Below are positions 1 through 9,520 of a stretch of 64,000 nucleotides of DNA, in pieces. A program made the translations under genes and the position numbers. A model generated the notes under the pieces. It did not search any database and was not told the DNA's origin. It was given only the letters and a program-made list of their open reading frames with translations. Origin of the DNA: Gimesia sp. (GTDB lineage: Bacteria; Planctomycetota; Planctomycetia; Planctomycetales; Planctomycetaceae); the NCBI GenBank assembly GCA_002706765.1, contig PAJV01000076.1, forward strand, positions 496,001-560,000. Reading direction: 5' to 3'. Within the stretch, counting starts at the first letter, position 1. Each line of letters opens with the position of its first letter.

Positions 1-636
1 GGCATTGCGGGCGGTCGTCTGTGTCACCACGGCGACTTCGTCATCTTCCGAAAGATAATCAATCACAAGATTGAACATGAAGCGATCCAGCTGCGCTTCA
101 GGCAGCGGATAGGTGCCTTCCATTTCAATCGGGTTTTGAGTCGCCAGCACGAAAAACGGTTTATCCAGTTCATACTTGATCCCGGTGACCGTGACCTGTT
201 TTTCCTGCATGGCTTCCAGCAGCGCGGCTTGCGTTTTGGGGGGCGTGCGGTTGATCTCATCGGCGAGCAGGATATTGGTGAAAACCGGACCTTTGACGAA
301 TTTCATGGCCCGCGTTTCCTGGGAATCCCCCGCGAGAATTTCTGTTCCCGTGATATCTGCAGGCATCAGGTCCGGGGTAAATTGAATCCGCTGTGACTTC
401 AGTTTAAAGACTTGCGCCAGGGAATTCACCAGGAGTGTTTTCGCCAGGCCGGGAGCGCCGGTGATCAGACAGTGTCCGCCAGCAAACAACGCGATCAGGA
501 GCTGATCAATAATTTCTTTCTGGCCGATGACAGCTTTTGAGATTTCCGCATGGATCTGCCGGCGGCTGTTTTGCAGAAGTTCGAAGATGCGTTCCTCTTC
601 ACTGCGACGATCGGGTGAGACAACTTTAAGGTTCAC
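1..636 (-). CDS. MoxR-family AAA+ ATPase, partial (C-terminus off the left edge)
   Basis: This is the first 212 codons of a leftward gene that runs off the window. It is a MoxR-type AAA+ ATPase, a chaperone-like family that usually acts with von Willebrand-domain or membrane partners. Visible motifs are Walker A GAPGLAKT (residues 60-67), Walker B LLADEINR (about 123-130), sensor-1 LATQNP (about 164-169) and AQLDRF (about 181-186). The start is a GTG at 634-636, chosen because AGGAG lies seven bases upstream and no ATG fits. The DUF4159 gene lies just upstream on the same strand, a pairing I associate with planctomycete MoxR loci, so the two may be co-transcribed. The family is certain; the cellular role is not. 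Confidence 0.93.
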   Translation of the reverse strand, partial: MNLKVVSPDRRSEEERIFELLQNSRRQIHAEISKAVIGQKEIIDQLLIALFAGGHCLITGAPGLAKTLLVNSLAQVFKLKSQRIQFTPDLMPADITGTEILAGDSQETRAMKFVKGPVFTNILLADEINRTPPKTQAALLEAMQEKQVTVTGIKYELDKPFFVLATQNPIEMEGTYPLPEAQLDRFMFNLVIDYLSEDDEVAVVTQTTARNA

Positions 637-683
637 GTTTCTGCTCCTGATAAAAAAATACTAAAATATCATGGGCGCTGAAT

Positions 684-1490
684 TCAGTGTGTCATGGCAT
701 AAAAAACAATATTGATTCCCAGTGGATAGGCTTTCTTTTCGGAAAACTCCTGGAAGTACCATTTATCTTCCCCTTCCCGCTCCCAGCCATCACCCAGATC
801 GGTATTATGACAGACGACGACAATCAGCCGTCCTGCCTCGTCAAAAATCCCGCGGTAGTGGACTTCTTTGGCATCTTCGCGTTCCCAGGTGATCCCTTCG
901 GAACGGCCCCACTGAGCAACCCCGATGCTGGGGACCTGTGGTTTTTCTTTCAGATCATAAACACAATGAAAAATGGGATGTTCCAGAGGAATGTCGACCA
1001 GTTCGCGTTCCGGGAAAACCCGCTTCATTTCCATCGCGAAGTTATCCCACTCTGCTTCTCCCCAGAAGTCATCCACCATCATGAACCCGCCGTTCATCAG
1101 GTAGCGTCGCAGGCAGGTGACTTCTTCTGCAGTGAATTCCAGAGAGCCGGGCTCGATCATGTAGATGAACGGGAAATCAAACAACTCTTTGTCAGTCAGT
1201 TCCAGAATGCGCCCTTCGGGATCAACTTTCATCGAGGTCAACTGCTGCAGGCGGTAAGAGAAGTTGAGGTCACTGTCCGGATAATCGGTGGCCCAGCGGC
1301 GCCAGCCCTGGTGAGAGTTAAAGCGGATTCTGACAAAGGTGAAGACATCGTGTCTGAATTGCGGGTCGTTTTTCCACTCGGGGACTCCGCCGCGGTCCGC
1401 GGGGATTCCCTTGCGATATTGTCCGATCGAGATCGTGACAACGATCAGTGATGCGCAGATGACTGCCAGCGAAATCAAAGCTATTTTCAT
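684..1490 (-). CDS. DUF4159 domain-containing protein
   Basis: A 268-residue protein with one N-terminal hydrophobic segment (about residues 3-23) that would anchor it in the cytoplasmic membrane, followed by a soluble domain. The region with YMIEPGSLEFTAEE, the YLMNGGFMMVDDFWG stretch and the C-terminal YPLGINIVFYAMTH matches what I know of DUF4159, a glutamine-amidotransferase-like fold of unknown function often encoded next to MoxR ATPases. AGGAGG lies about eight bases before the ATG. It is followed at 47 bases by the MoxR gene on the same strand. The function is unknown; the neighbourhood suggests a role in a MoxR-dependent envelope process, which is inference only. Confidence 0.85.
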   Translation of the reverse strand: MKIALISLAVICASLIVVTISIGQYRKGIPADRGGVPEWKNDPQFRHDVFTFVRIRFNSHQGWRRWATDYPDSDLNFSYRLQQLTSMKVDPEGRILELTDKELFDFPFIYMIEPGSLEFTAEEVTCLRRYLMNGGFMMVDDFWGEAEWDNFAMEMKRVFPERELVDIPLEHPIFHCVYDLKEKPQVPSIGVAQWGRSEGITWEREDAKEVHYRGIFDEAGRLIVVVCHNTDLGDGWEREGEDKWYFQEFSEKKAYPLGINIVFYAMTH

Positions 1491-1541
1491 GGCAGGCTCC
1501 TCCTGAGCCCTTTCAGTCCCTACATGAACCCGTGTAAGACT

Positions 1542-4151
1542 TTAAGGATTGTTTGCAGTTAATTCGAGTAGTAGCTGGTGTGCGGCCCTGAATCGAGGGG
1601 CCTGTTCGAGCGCGATGAGTGTGTGGCGTTTTGCTTTCTGTCTGTGAGTATCCTGGAGCAAACGGGCGAGCTGGTAATGAGTTTCTGCAGGGTTGTGTGG
1701 TTTTAATGCGAGAATCGCCTGATATGCGGCGACCGCTTCTAAGGGACGATTCAACTGAATACAGGCTGTTGCCAGGCGCTGTTGTGTATCCTGGTCTAAT
1801 GGATTAATCGCGTGCGCATCCTGGCAGGCCTGATAGACGGACGCCCAGTTTTCCTGTCGTTCATACAGAATCGACAGACGCTGAAATACTCCCAGCGCAT
1901 TGGGATTCCATTTCGCATGCTGTTCCAGAACTGATTGTTCCCGATCAAAGCGTTCCTGTTTCTGATAAAGTTCGGCCAGACGCAGGCAGGCGTTGTCTGC
2001 TCCGGTATATTGTGGATAAAGGTTGACTAGTTTTTTGAGAGTGGTTTCCAGTTCGGCGCTGCGGTTTTCTTCTTCCAGAATTCGGGAATAAGCCATCAGC
2101 CCCTGGAAATGCTGCGGGTGTTCGCGGATCCAGTCATCAAATCGTTTCGTGTCATCACTGGTTAACGCTGTTAGATCCTGTTCCGACCAGTCGACCGCAG
2201 AGGAGAAATTTTTCGCTTTTGCATTCAGGTAGGCAGCGAAATCCTGCTCCAGTTCTCCCAGAATTTTCGTACGACGTTCAATGGCGACATTCACCGGTAT
2301 TCCGATTCGCAGGTCATTCAGGATGGACTGCATTGCGTCAAATCCGAATTCGTCGATCAGGTATCCTACGACCATAGATGACTGGTAATAGGCAAACTGT
2401 ATGTGCAGGCTGCTTTTAGGATTCAGGAAGGCACTACTCAATTCACTGATGGGGGTCGTTTCCCCTTTGAGGATCATGTCCCGGTACTGAGGAATCATCG
2501 TTTCACCCCAGAGAGGGTTTTTCTGGCGTTCTTCATAGACGGAAAGCCCTTCACTGATCCAGCGGGGCATTTTATTTTTTGTCAGTTCCAGTGTGACCAC
2601 ATGACAGAATTCATGCCAGAGCACGGACTGCCAGTTGGTGGGGTGCTCCGCCTGGGAGGCCGGGCTGTTCGCGGTGATGACTTTTCCGAAGCAGACGCCC
2701 AGGTAACCCGATACCGCGGGCATACCGAATGTACGGACTGCGAAGTCGTCCGGGTTGGGAAATATTTCGACCGTGATTTTCTGATCCAGTTTCAGCCCAT
2801 ATTTTTCACACAGAACCTGTTTCGCTTCGTGCAGCAGTTTCAGGACTTCCTGGCCGTACACTTCGGCCTCACGGGCTTCCATCCGCACGATGAAGGTCTC
2901 GTCTTCCAGTGTTTTGAAGCTGGCCAGCTGGTCTTTCAGTTCCAGCAGATTGAATGTGGTTGTGTCGTATCCGTCCTGCTGATGAGCCAGCAGAGCGTGT
3001 TCCCAGCCACTCACTTCACGTCCCAGACGCAATTCATCCTGGGCCAGCTGAATGCGGGCGGGAATGAACTTTGCGTCTTTCTCAAGAGCCAGGCGCTGGT
3101 ACGCGGCTCCTTCAGAAAAGCGATAGTGCTCGGAGAGTGCTTTACCGATCTGGTAATCCACCTGCGGGTTCTGGTCATGGTGACTGAGTGCCTGCCAGTA
3201 GTAAGCTGTTTCCGCATGAGGGTGGTACTCAAAATGCGCGATGACAGCCAGGCAGGACCAGGCCTCGGCCTGATGGGGATTGATATCGAGTACCCTCTCA
3301 AGGCGTTGTTTCGCCTCGGAGTACTGTTCCGAATGAATGCAGCGATAGATCTGTTCCAGATGAGCCGGAATATAATGGGGGTTGATGCTCAAGACCTCTG
3401 AAATGATTTTTTCAGAACGCTCGGGATTCCCTGTCTGCAGTGCTTTCGCCAGTCCAAACAGCAGATCGGGATCAGCGGGAATATGTTTCGTCGCTGTTTC
3501 GAACGTTTCCTGTGCCAGGACAAAATCACGTTTGGATAAAGCCAGATTACCACTGGCCAGGTAGGCGTCTTTATGGTCGGGATATTCTTTGATGGCGCGA
3601 TCGTAAAAGGATTCCAGGACCAGCGCGGGGTCTGCTTTTTTCAGGAGGGAGGCCTGCCCTAACGCGACCAGGCTGCTGGCATCGGTGTAACGCCAGGCAG
3701 AGCGACTGGCCAGCTCATGAATGCTGTTGAGGAATTCGGCAGCTGCTGCATGCTCATTATTCAACTGGTAAATTTCATGTGCTTTGAGTCGAAGCGGCAG
3801 GCTCCAGGAGTAACGTTTGAGACCTGCGTCGATGGTCTGCTTCGCTTCTGCATACTGACCAACGGCCAGTTCGGCCTGGACTTTTAACAAAGGCCATTCC
3901 GAGCCATATGTTTTTTTTTGTATGGCAGCATCTGTTTTCTCGATGCAGGCCTGGTACTTACCGGAATTCAGAAGTGCTTCACAATCTTCCAGATCATTGG
4001 CGTAAAGAGATTGCTGGAAGGAGACGTAGAAACACAGAAAGGAGAACGAGGCGAGAGAAAGAGTGCGATTCACAAGTCGATTGTGAGCGAGCCGATTATG
4101 AAAAGCGGCTGAAGGTCTAAACCTGAACTGGAAACGTTGCACTCTTTGCAT
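1542..4151 (-). CDS. Secreted TPR-repeat protein with gluzincin metallopeptidase domain
   Basis: An 869-residue protein that begins with a hydrophobic signal segment and then carries several tetratricopeptide repeats. In the middle (about residues 510-540) is a zinc peptidase signature, WHEFCH followed by a distal glutamate in PRWISEGLSVYEE, as in the M1/peptidase-MA gluzincin clan. More TPR-like repeats fill the C-terminal third. This is therefore a TPR-metallopeptidase-TPR architecture, probably periplasmic or exported. I chose the ATG at 4151 because GGGAAGGG lies just upstream; an in-frame extension to a TTG at 4232 has no ribosome-binding site. The substrate is unknown. The gene is separated from DUF4159 by 51 bases on the same strand and could share its transcript. 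Confidence 0.82.
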   Translation of the reverse strand: MQRVQRFQFRFRPSAAFHNRLAHNRLVNRTLSLASFSFLCFYVSFQQSLYANDLEDCEALLNSGKYQACIEKTDAAIQKKTYGSEWPLLKVQAELAVGQYAEAKQTIDAGLKRYSWSLPLRLKAHEIYQLNNEHAAAAEFLNSIHELASRSAWRYTDASSLVALGQASLLKKADPALVLESFYDRAIKEYPDHKDAYLASGNLALSKRDFVLAQETFETATKHIPADPDLLFGLAKALQTGNPERSEKIISEVLSINPHYIPAHLEQIYRCIHSEQYSEAKQRLERVLDINPHQAEAWSCLAVIAHFEYHPHAETAYYWQALSHHDQNPQVDYQIGKALSEHYRFSEGAAYQRLALEKDAKFIPARIQLAQDELRLGREVSGWEHALLAHQQDGYDTTTFNLLELKDQLASFKTLEDETFIVRMEAREAEVYGQEVLKLLHEAKQVLCEKYGLKLDQKITVEIFPNPDDFAVRTFGMPAVSGYLGVCFGKVITANSPASQAEHPTNWQSVLWHEFCHVVTLELTKNKMPRWISEGLSVYEERQKNPLWGETMIPQYRDMILKGETTPISELSSAFLNPKSSLHIQFAYYQSSMVVGYLIDEFGFDAMQSILNDLRIGIPVNVAIERRTKILGELEQDFAAYLNAKAKNFSSAVDWSEQDLTALTSDDTKRFDDWIREHPQHFQGLMAYSRILEEENRSAELETTLKKLVNLYPQYTGADNACLRLAELYQKQERFDREQSVLEQHAKWNPNALGVFQRLSILYERQENWASVYQACQDAHAINPLDQDTQQRLATACIQLNRPLEAVAAYQAILALKPHNPAETHYQLARLLQDTHRQKAKRHTLIALEQAPRFRAAHQLLLELTANNP

Positions 4152-4412
4152 ATGCGCCCTTCCCTGGGAAAGCCCAATACGCGAAGTCAATATCGCGGTC
4201 ATTGAGATATCGTACTTCAGAGTCGGATCCAAAACGGCTTCGTATCCGAAACACCGAAGGAAGTTACTTCTGACTCAAGCAGCGCTGCAGGTTAATCATA
4301 AGTTGGAGAGCCAACGGAGAACGATATCTGATTTTTGCAAATTGTGCAATAAGAATTTTAGCGGGGAGGGATATTTGTCAGGTTTCGTATGTTATCGGGG
4401 CGTTCAGATGCA

Positions 4413-4464
4413 TAAAAAAACAGGCAGCTCACTCTACTGTTTTGAAGTAAAGTGGCTGCCTGTT
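4413..4464 (-). terminator. Intrinsic terminator of the first DUF1559 gene
   Basis: Read on the minus strand, AACAGGCAGC pairs with GCTGCCTGTT and the stem is extended by a partly paired CAC/GTG section. It is followed immediately by a run of seven T residues. It sits about 60 bases beyond the stop codon of the DUF1559 gene, as expected of a Rho-independent terminator. Confidence 0.88.
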
Positions 4465-4524
4465 AGTGGATTTCAGTTCTGTGGCATTAGCTCACAGAAG
4501 CTGTTTCAGCAAATCAAACTGACT

Positions 4525-5514
4525 TTAGAATTCACCCAGAACCTGACCATCATTGATGATGGCGAGTTTCTGGTAAGTACCCATGGCAGCAGCACCTGCT
4601 GTTGAGTTGAAGTCAGCAGAGTTGATGTTCTCGCTGATGAATCGGACGGTACCATCACCCAGCAGGAAGTGGCATCCACCTACGTGCTGGCTGCTGAAAC
4701 CACGATGAGGAGCAGAGCCGGTTGTTTTCTGATTGATGTTTGTCGCTTGAGAAACAACACCTGTGGCGTCTTGCTCCAAACCACCGACAGTGCTGGTAAT
4801 GGTGCCAGTAGTAGTACCAGTTCCATTGACACGTCCACCAACCCAGATGGCGGAAGATGGCTGTGTAATTGTGCTGCCAGTCTGCTGGAAGGCACGTTCA
4901 CCGACCAGAATCGTGTTAGATGTTCCGTCTGTGAAATCACGGAAACGAACACTGCTCCTGGGGAAGAAACTTCCCTTGTACTGGTAGGTATTAACAGGCG
5001 TGCCTGTCAGAGAAGCAATATGTCCTGAAACTGCAGGGTAGCTCAGAGCACCATAACCGTTGTTTGAGGTGTCAGTACGCAGGTTGTTGACCACTGGCAC
5101 GATTGAGGAAGGGCAGCGATATACGGGAATCGCAGTCTGGAGAGCGGCGGGAGTTGTGCCGAAGGTGGCGTTTGCATTTGGAAGCAGCAATCCACCATTG
5201 GGATTGATGGTATTGTAGAGTGGAGCCTGGTCAACGAAAGGCAGTATGAAAGCAGACCATCCCCAGTTGTAGTCAGTAGTGGCACTGTTAGTGTTAACAT
5301 AGCCCAGTGGGAAAACGCGGTGTGTATCAGCGTAATTGTGAATAGCGAGCCCGATTTGCTTGAGGCTATTCTTGCAGGTGGAGCGTCGTGCGGCTTCACG
5401 TGCCTGCTGAACAGCGGGAAGGAGTAACGCAATCAAGATCGCGATGATTGCAATTACCACAAGTAGTTCGATCAGTGTGAACCCGCGTTTGGGGGTTCCA
5501 GAACATCTCTTCAT
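4525..5514 (-). CDS. DUF1559 pilin-like protein (first copy)
   Basis: A 329-residue protein of the large planctomycete DUF1559 family. The N-terminus carries a type IV pilin/pseudopilin prepilin motif, basic residues then G-FTLIELL, followed by a roughly 20-residue hydrophobic helix and QQAREAARR. The C-terminus has the family hallmark HFLLGDGTVRFIS (H-x-x-x-x-GDG). It is probably processed by a prepilin peptidase and assembled in or exported through a type II secretion/pilus-like machine, though family function is not established. The ATG at 5514 is preferred because GGAG lies five bases upstream; upstream in-frame codons precede the pilin motif and lack a site. It is monocistronic, with its own terminator and an AT-rich leader. 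Confidence 0.9.
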   Translation of the reverse strand: MKRCSGTPKRGFTLIELLVVIAIIAILIALLLPAVQQAREAARRSTCKNSLKQIGLAIHNYADTHRVFPLGYVNTNSATTDYNWGWSAFILPFVDQAPLYNTINPNGGLLLPNANATFGTTPAALQTAIPVYRCPSSIVPVVNNLRTDTSNNGYGALSYPAVSGHIASLTGTPVNTYQYKGSFFPRSSVRFRDFTDGTSNTILVGERAFQQTGSTITQPSSAIWVGGRVNGTGTTTGTITSTVGGLEQDATGVVSQATNINQKTTGSAPHRGFSSQHVGGCHFLLGDGTVRFISENINSADFNSTAGAAAMGTYQKLAIINDGQVLGEF

Positions 5515-5846
5515 CTTAACTCCAGTTAAAAATAAGTGGGTTGGGGGCGCCTGTTTGAAACAGTTGGTTTCTACATCTTGTAAGGTGGGTAGCCTCGAGC
5601 ACGTTGAATGCACTAGAAACTTATACCTGTCAGGAAGAGGAAACAAGCAATTATTGAATATTGTTCAAAAAAAAATCAAAAATATTTTTAACTGGTACGA
5701 TTGTGTATAGTAAAAGGGTCCTAACTCCCTTTTATTCAAGAGTTTATTTTATGGAAAAATGTCAAGATAATTTTGATTCAGACGAACGTGACATTCTGTG
5801 CATGAGGAAAATTCCGTATGCTTACAGTTTTTGGCACGATGTCTGA
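5515..5846. other. AT-rich intergenic region upstream of the first DUF1559 gene
   Basis: A 332-base gene-free stretch. It contains a run of nine A residues near 5666 and several AT-rich blocks on the side facing the DUF1559 start, and it presumably holds that gene's promoter. I could not assign a convincing -35/-10 pair by eye. No coding signal with a ribosome-binding site was seen. Confidence 0.5.
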
Positions 5847-8003
5847 TCAGCGTCTCAGACGCTCAAACCGGGCTAATGCCATCAGCGGAAAGTAGGTGCG
5901 GTAGAGGTGGTATTTAAGATAGAAGACCTTGGGAAAACCGGTTCCCGTAAAAGGTTCTTCGTCCCAGTTGCCATCGGCGTTTTGTGTCTCCAGCAGATAG
6001 TGAATTCCCCGTCTCACCGCAGCAGAATCAATTTCATCCGCGGCCATCAGGCCCATCAGAGCCCAGGCGGTTTGAGAGGGAGTGGGAGCGCCTTGGCCCC
6101 GCAGAGAAGGATCCGCATAGCTGTCGGCAGTCTCACCCCAGCCCCCGGATGACTGTTGATGTGATTTCAACCAGCCAACTGCACGAATGATTCGGGGGTC
6201 ATCAGCGGGAACGCCGATATCTGTCAGTCCGACAATGGATTGCCAGGTTCCATACAGATAGTTCACACCCCAGCGTCCATACCAGCAATGATCGTCTTCC
6301 TGCTGGCTCCAGACATATTGCAGGGCTTTTTGACAGGCTGGATGACTCAGTGGTAATTGAACATCCGCGAATGCTTCCAGTACGCGTGCCGTTAAGTCGG
6401 CAGTGCTGGGGTCAACCATCGCGTTGTGATCGGCAAAGGGGACCTGTGTAAACAGTTCCCGGTTATTATCTCGGTCAAAGGCGCCCCAGCCTCCGTCCTT
6501 ATTCTGCATGCCGAGAATCCAGTGCATGCCGCGCTGAATTGCGCCGATCATAGGCTCAATCAGGTCCAGATCTGCGTAAGCCTGTTCCCGTGATTCACTG
6601 CGACCGACGACGATCGCCTCTGTCTCGAGGTCTTCCTCATAGGGATTCCATTCCGGCGTGACGAGGAAATCGGTCAGCCACTGATCCTGTTTGAGGGTTT
6701 TAGGCATGCATCGTCTGAGTGCCATAATCACCATTGCGGTGTCGTCAATGTCGGGATAGAACTCATTGTTGAATTCAAAATACCAGCCCCCCGGCGATTG
6801 TGATTTACTGGAATTGACCCAGTCTCCCGGTTGTTTTGCTTCCTGAGAGAGGAGCCATTTTACACATTTACGGATGGCGGGGTGACGATTGGAAACCCCG
6901 GCTTCCCGCAGGGCAATGGTGCTGAGTGCCGTATCCCAGACAGGTGATTTACAAGGCTGCAAACGAATGCGATCACCGTCCTGAATCTGTAATTTTTTCA
7001 GCTCGCGTAGAGCATTCTGAATTCCCGGGCTGCTTTCCTCCTGCCCCAGGCATTTTAAGGCAATCACCGTCCAGATAATGGGAGGAAAAATGGCTCCCAG
7101 CCCGTCACTTTTTTCAAAGCGATCGGTGATCCACTGGTGTGCCCTGGAGACGGCTGTTTTACGAAATGGTTTCAGTCCGAGATTTTCAACGATTTTGATG
7201 CCCTGGTCTACGACCTGGAAAAAACCATGCCAGTTGAACCAGGTTTTCTTTGAGAGAGAATCCAGGGCTTCCGACTTGGGTATCGTCCTGGGATAATCTT
7301 CCGGTCGTCCCGTAAACAGCTCTGTGATCCCCTGTTCTGCCGGCAGGGTGATCGAAGGACGATATGCCCAGAGAATACTCAGCGGGACAAGAATCGTGCG
7401 GGACCAGGCAGACATTTCAAAAATATTGAAAGGCATCCAGCGCGGGATGAGCATCAGTTCCGGCGGAACAGCCGGGCATTTGGAATAGGGAATGATTCCC
7501 AGTAAGGCCAGATAGAAGCGGGTGAAACTGTTGACTGCTTCGACGCCTCCGGCCGCCAGGATCGCGACCCGGGCGCGTTGCATGTATTCTGCTGTCGGTG
7601 AGTGACCAGTCAACTTGAGGGCGAAGTATGCTTTGACCGAGGCGCTGATTTCGATCGGGCCTTCCGGATACATGTTCCAGCCTCCAGCGGGCATCTGTGT
7701 ATCCATCAGGTAGTTGGCAGCCTGAACCGCTTCGTCTGAGTTCTGTTTTCCCAGAAATGCCAGCAGCAGAATATATTCGGATTCCAGGATCGAGTCCCCT
7801 TCGAGTTCTCCGACCCAGTAGCCTGCTTCATGCTGCAGTGACAGCAGATAATCGCGCGAGCGGGTGATTCCTTTGAGCAACTGCTCCGGATGATCGAAGG
7901 GCGCAGCTTCCGTGCTGGGGAAAATCTTGAAGGTGGGGGCTGCCTTGTGACCAGGTTCGGGGTTGCCGGACAGATCACTGGCTCTCAGTCTGCCTGAATT
8001 CAT
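5847..8003 (-). CDS. shc: Squalene-hopene cyclase
   Basis: This enzyme cyclises squalene to hopene/hopanol, the core of membrane hopanoids. The catalytic acid motif DIDDTA (the DxDD class motif) lies near residue 415. Repeated QW-type segments such as QNKDGGWGAFDRD and QQSSGGWGETADSY run through the sequence as in the family. At 718 residues it is slightly longer than typical bacterial enzymes of about 630-680. I prefer the ATG at 8003, which has GGGAG eight bases upstream; other in-frame starts are an ATG at 8099 and a TTG at 8129, both without a clear site. It follows bioB by about 180 bases on the same strand. No other hopanoid genes are in this window. Confidence 0.92.
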   Translation of the reverse strand: MNSGRLRASDLSGNPEPGHKAAPTFKIFPSTEAAPFDHPEQLLKGITRSRDYLLSLQHEAGYWVGELEGDSILESEYILLLAFLGKQNSDEAVQAANYLMDTQMPAGGWNMYPEGPIEISASVKAYFALKLTGHSPTAEYMQRARVAILAAGGVEAVNSFTRFYLALLGIIPYSKCPAVPPELMLIPRWMPFNIFEMSAWSRTILVPLSILWAYRPSITLPAEQGITELFTGRPEDYPRTIPKSEALDSLSKKTWFNWHGFFQVVDQGIKIVENLGLKPFRKTAVSRAHQWITDRFEKSDGLGAIFPPIIWTVIALKCLGQEESSPGIQNALRELKKLQIQDGDRIRLQPCKSPVWDTALSTIALREAGVSNRHPAIRKCVKWLLSQEAKQPGDWVNSSKSQSPGGWYFEFNNEFYPDIDDTAMVIMALRRCMPKTLKQDQWLTDFLVTPEWNPYEEDLETEAIVVGRSESREQAYADLDLIEPMIGAIQRGMHWILGMQNKDGGWGAFDRDNNRELFTQVPFADHNAMVDPSTADLTARVLEAFADVQLPLSHPACQKALQYVWSQQEDDHCWYGRWGVNYLYGTWQSIVGLTDIGVPADDPRIIRAVGWLKSHQQSSGGWGETADSYADPSLRGQGAPTPSQTAWALMGLMAADEIDSAAVRRGIHYLLETQNADGNWDEEPFTGTGFPKVFYLKYHLYRTYFPLMALARFERLRR

Positions 8004-8185
8004 TTCAGGTACTCCCTGACATTGTTGATATGGATTCCATTCCCGGGAAATTGAGCTGAGGTTTTTCCACCGCGCATTCAATTTCGAGGTTGAGATCATA
8101 AACGGAGACCGTTTTTTGTACAACCTCAATCAAGGTAAGGGTTTTGAGAATCCAAGTTCAAACACTGTCAGGAGATTTGCCTGAT

Positions 8186-9244
8186 TCAGCAGGATTCGGC
8201 CTGCGTTGCCAGTTCGGCAGGTTCGCCCGTCGCATCCATTTCATGCCCTGAAATGATGACTTCAAAGCCCAGGTCAGCGATCATTTCATAATCTGCTTCA
8301 GCTGCCTGACCTTTGGTTGTCAGGTAGTCGCTGACGAACATGGAGTTGGCCGCATAGAGTCCCATGGCCTGCATTGAGCGGAGGTTGACTTCACGGCCGC
8401 CGGCAATACGAATTTCCGTCGCAGGATGTGCCATCCGGAACAGGCAGAGCGCTTTGAGGCAATAGCGGGGGTCGAGTTCATCCACCGCTTCCAGTGAAGT
8501 TCCATCAATGGAGTTCAGGAAGTTTACCGGGATGGATCGTGTTTCCAGTTCGCGGAGTTCAAAAGTAGCGTCGACAATGTCTTCGGCAACCTCGCCCATT
8601 CCCACAATCAGGCCGCTGCAGAGTTCCATGCCGGCTTCCCGGGCTATTTTCAGGGTCTGCAAACGATCTTCATAAGTATGGGTAGTACAGATCTTTTCGT
8701 AGTATTCGCGACTGGTGTTTAAATTATGATTGATGCGATTCACGCCCGCCTGCTGCAGACGTTTCGCCTGATCTTCATTCAGCAGACCCAGACAGCAGCA
8801 GATGCGTAAATCGAAGGATGATTTGATTTTTTCCACAACAGACGCAACATGCTCTACCTCTTTGTCTGTCGGGCCACGGCCACTGGCGACGATGCAGTAG
8901 GTTCCCGCTTTCGCTTCATCCGCGGCTTTAGCCCCTTCGAGCAGTTTTTCTTCATTGAGCATGCGGTATTTGGGGATATCCGCCTTGGATCCCCGCGCCT
9001 GAGAACAGTAGCCACAATCTTCGGGGCAGAGACCACTTTTGGCATTTTTCAGGTAGTAGAGTTGAACCTGTTTTCCAAAAGATTTCTGTCGAATGCGATA
9101 GGTGGCAGACAGCAGGTCCAGTAATTCATCATCACTTGAGTTTAAAATTGCCAATCCCTCTTCACGGTTAATCTGGTAACCAGACAGAACCTGATCAGCG
9201 AGTGACTGCCAGCGCGAAGGAGATGAAGTGACCTGATTGTTCAT
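8186..9244 (-). CDS. bioB: Biotin synthase
   Basis: A 352-residue radical-SAM enzyme that inserts sulfur into dethiobiotin to make biotin. The [4Fe-4S] cluster motif is GLCPEDCGYCSQ with cysteines at 73, 77 and 80. Further expected features are the CCCLGLL and LCSGLIVGMGE cysteine-containing strands and an arginine in IRIAGGREVNLR, all linked to the second cluster in characterised BioB. Start is the ATG at 9244; a TTG directly before it is a less likely start. No other bio genes lie nearby, so the pathway is dispersed. The next gene downstream on the same strand is shc. Confidence 0.96.
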   Translation of the reverse strand: MNNQVTSSPSRWQSLADQVLSGYQINREEGLAILNSSDDELLDLLSATYRIRQKSFGKQVQLYYLKNAKSGLCPEDCGYCSQARGSKADIPKYRMLNEEKLLEGAKAADEAKAGTYCIVASGRGPTDKEVEHVASVVEKIKSSFDLRICCCLGLLNEDQAKRLQQAGVNRINHNLNTSREYYEKICTTHTYEDRLQTLKIAREAGMELCSGLIVGMGEVAEDIVDATFELRELETRSIPVNFLNSIDGTSLEAVDELDPRYCLKALCLFRMAHPATEIRIAGGREVNLRSMQAMGLYAANSMFVSDYLTTKGQAAEADYEMIADLGFEVIISGHEMDATGEPAELATQAESC

Positions 9245-9520
9245 CAAAAATATCTTTCAGTTCAGAAGGAGCGAGTTTTTCTAAGTAGTTCCTGTGTTCC
9301 AGAAAAATCTGGATCGCTAAAGCCTGTTCCGGTCAACACGCCGGAGCCATGATCATTTTCTGAACCTGCAGCCCGAATGGGTGATGAGGCTCGATGATGG
9401 TGTGGGTGTGTGCAGTTGATGTCAGGCTGCAGTGTTGCTCTATGATAGGCGAAATGAAGGAGAGTACAAGTATGCTGGCAGTCCTGAAAAGGGGCAGATG
9501 AGCGGATTTTCTAAAACATC

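Noticed and set aside
687-1451. A long plus-strand reading frame opposite the DUF4159 gene
   Set aside because: It lacks a ribosome-binding site and mirrors the well-supported minus-strand gene, which has a clear domain pattern.
2403-3401. A 332-codon plus-strand frame opposite the TPR-metallopeptidase gene
   Set aside because: It is antisense to conserved TPR and HEFCH coding sequence; no motif or start signal supports it.
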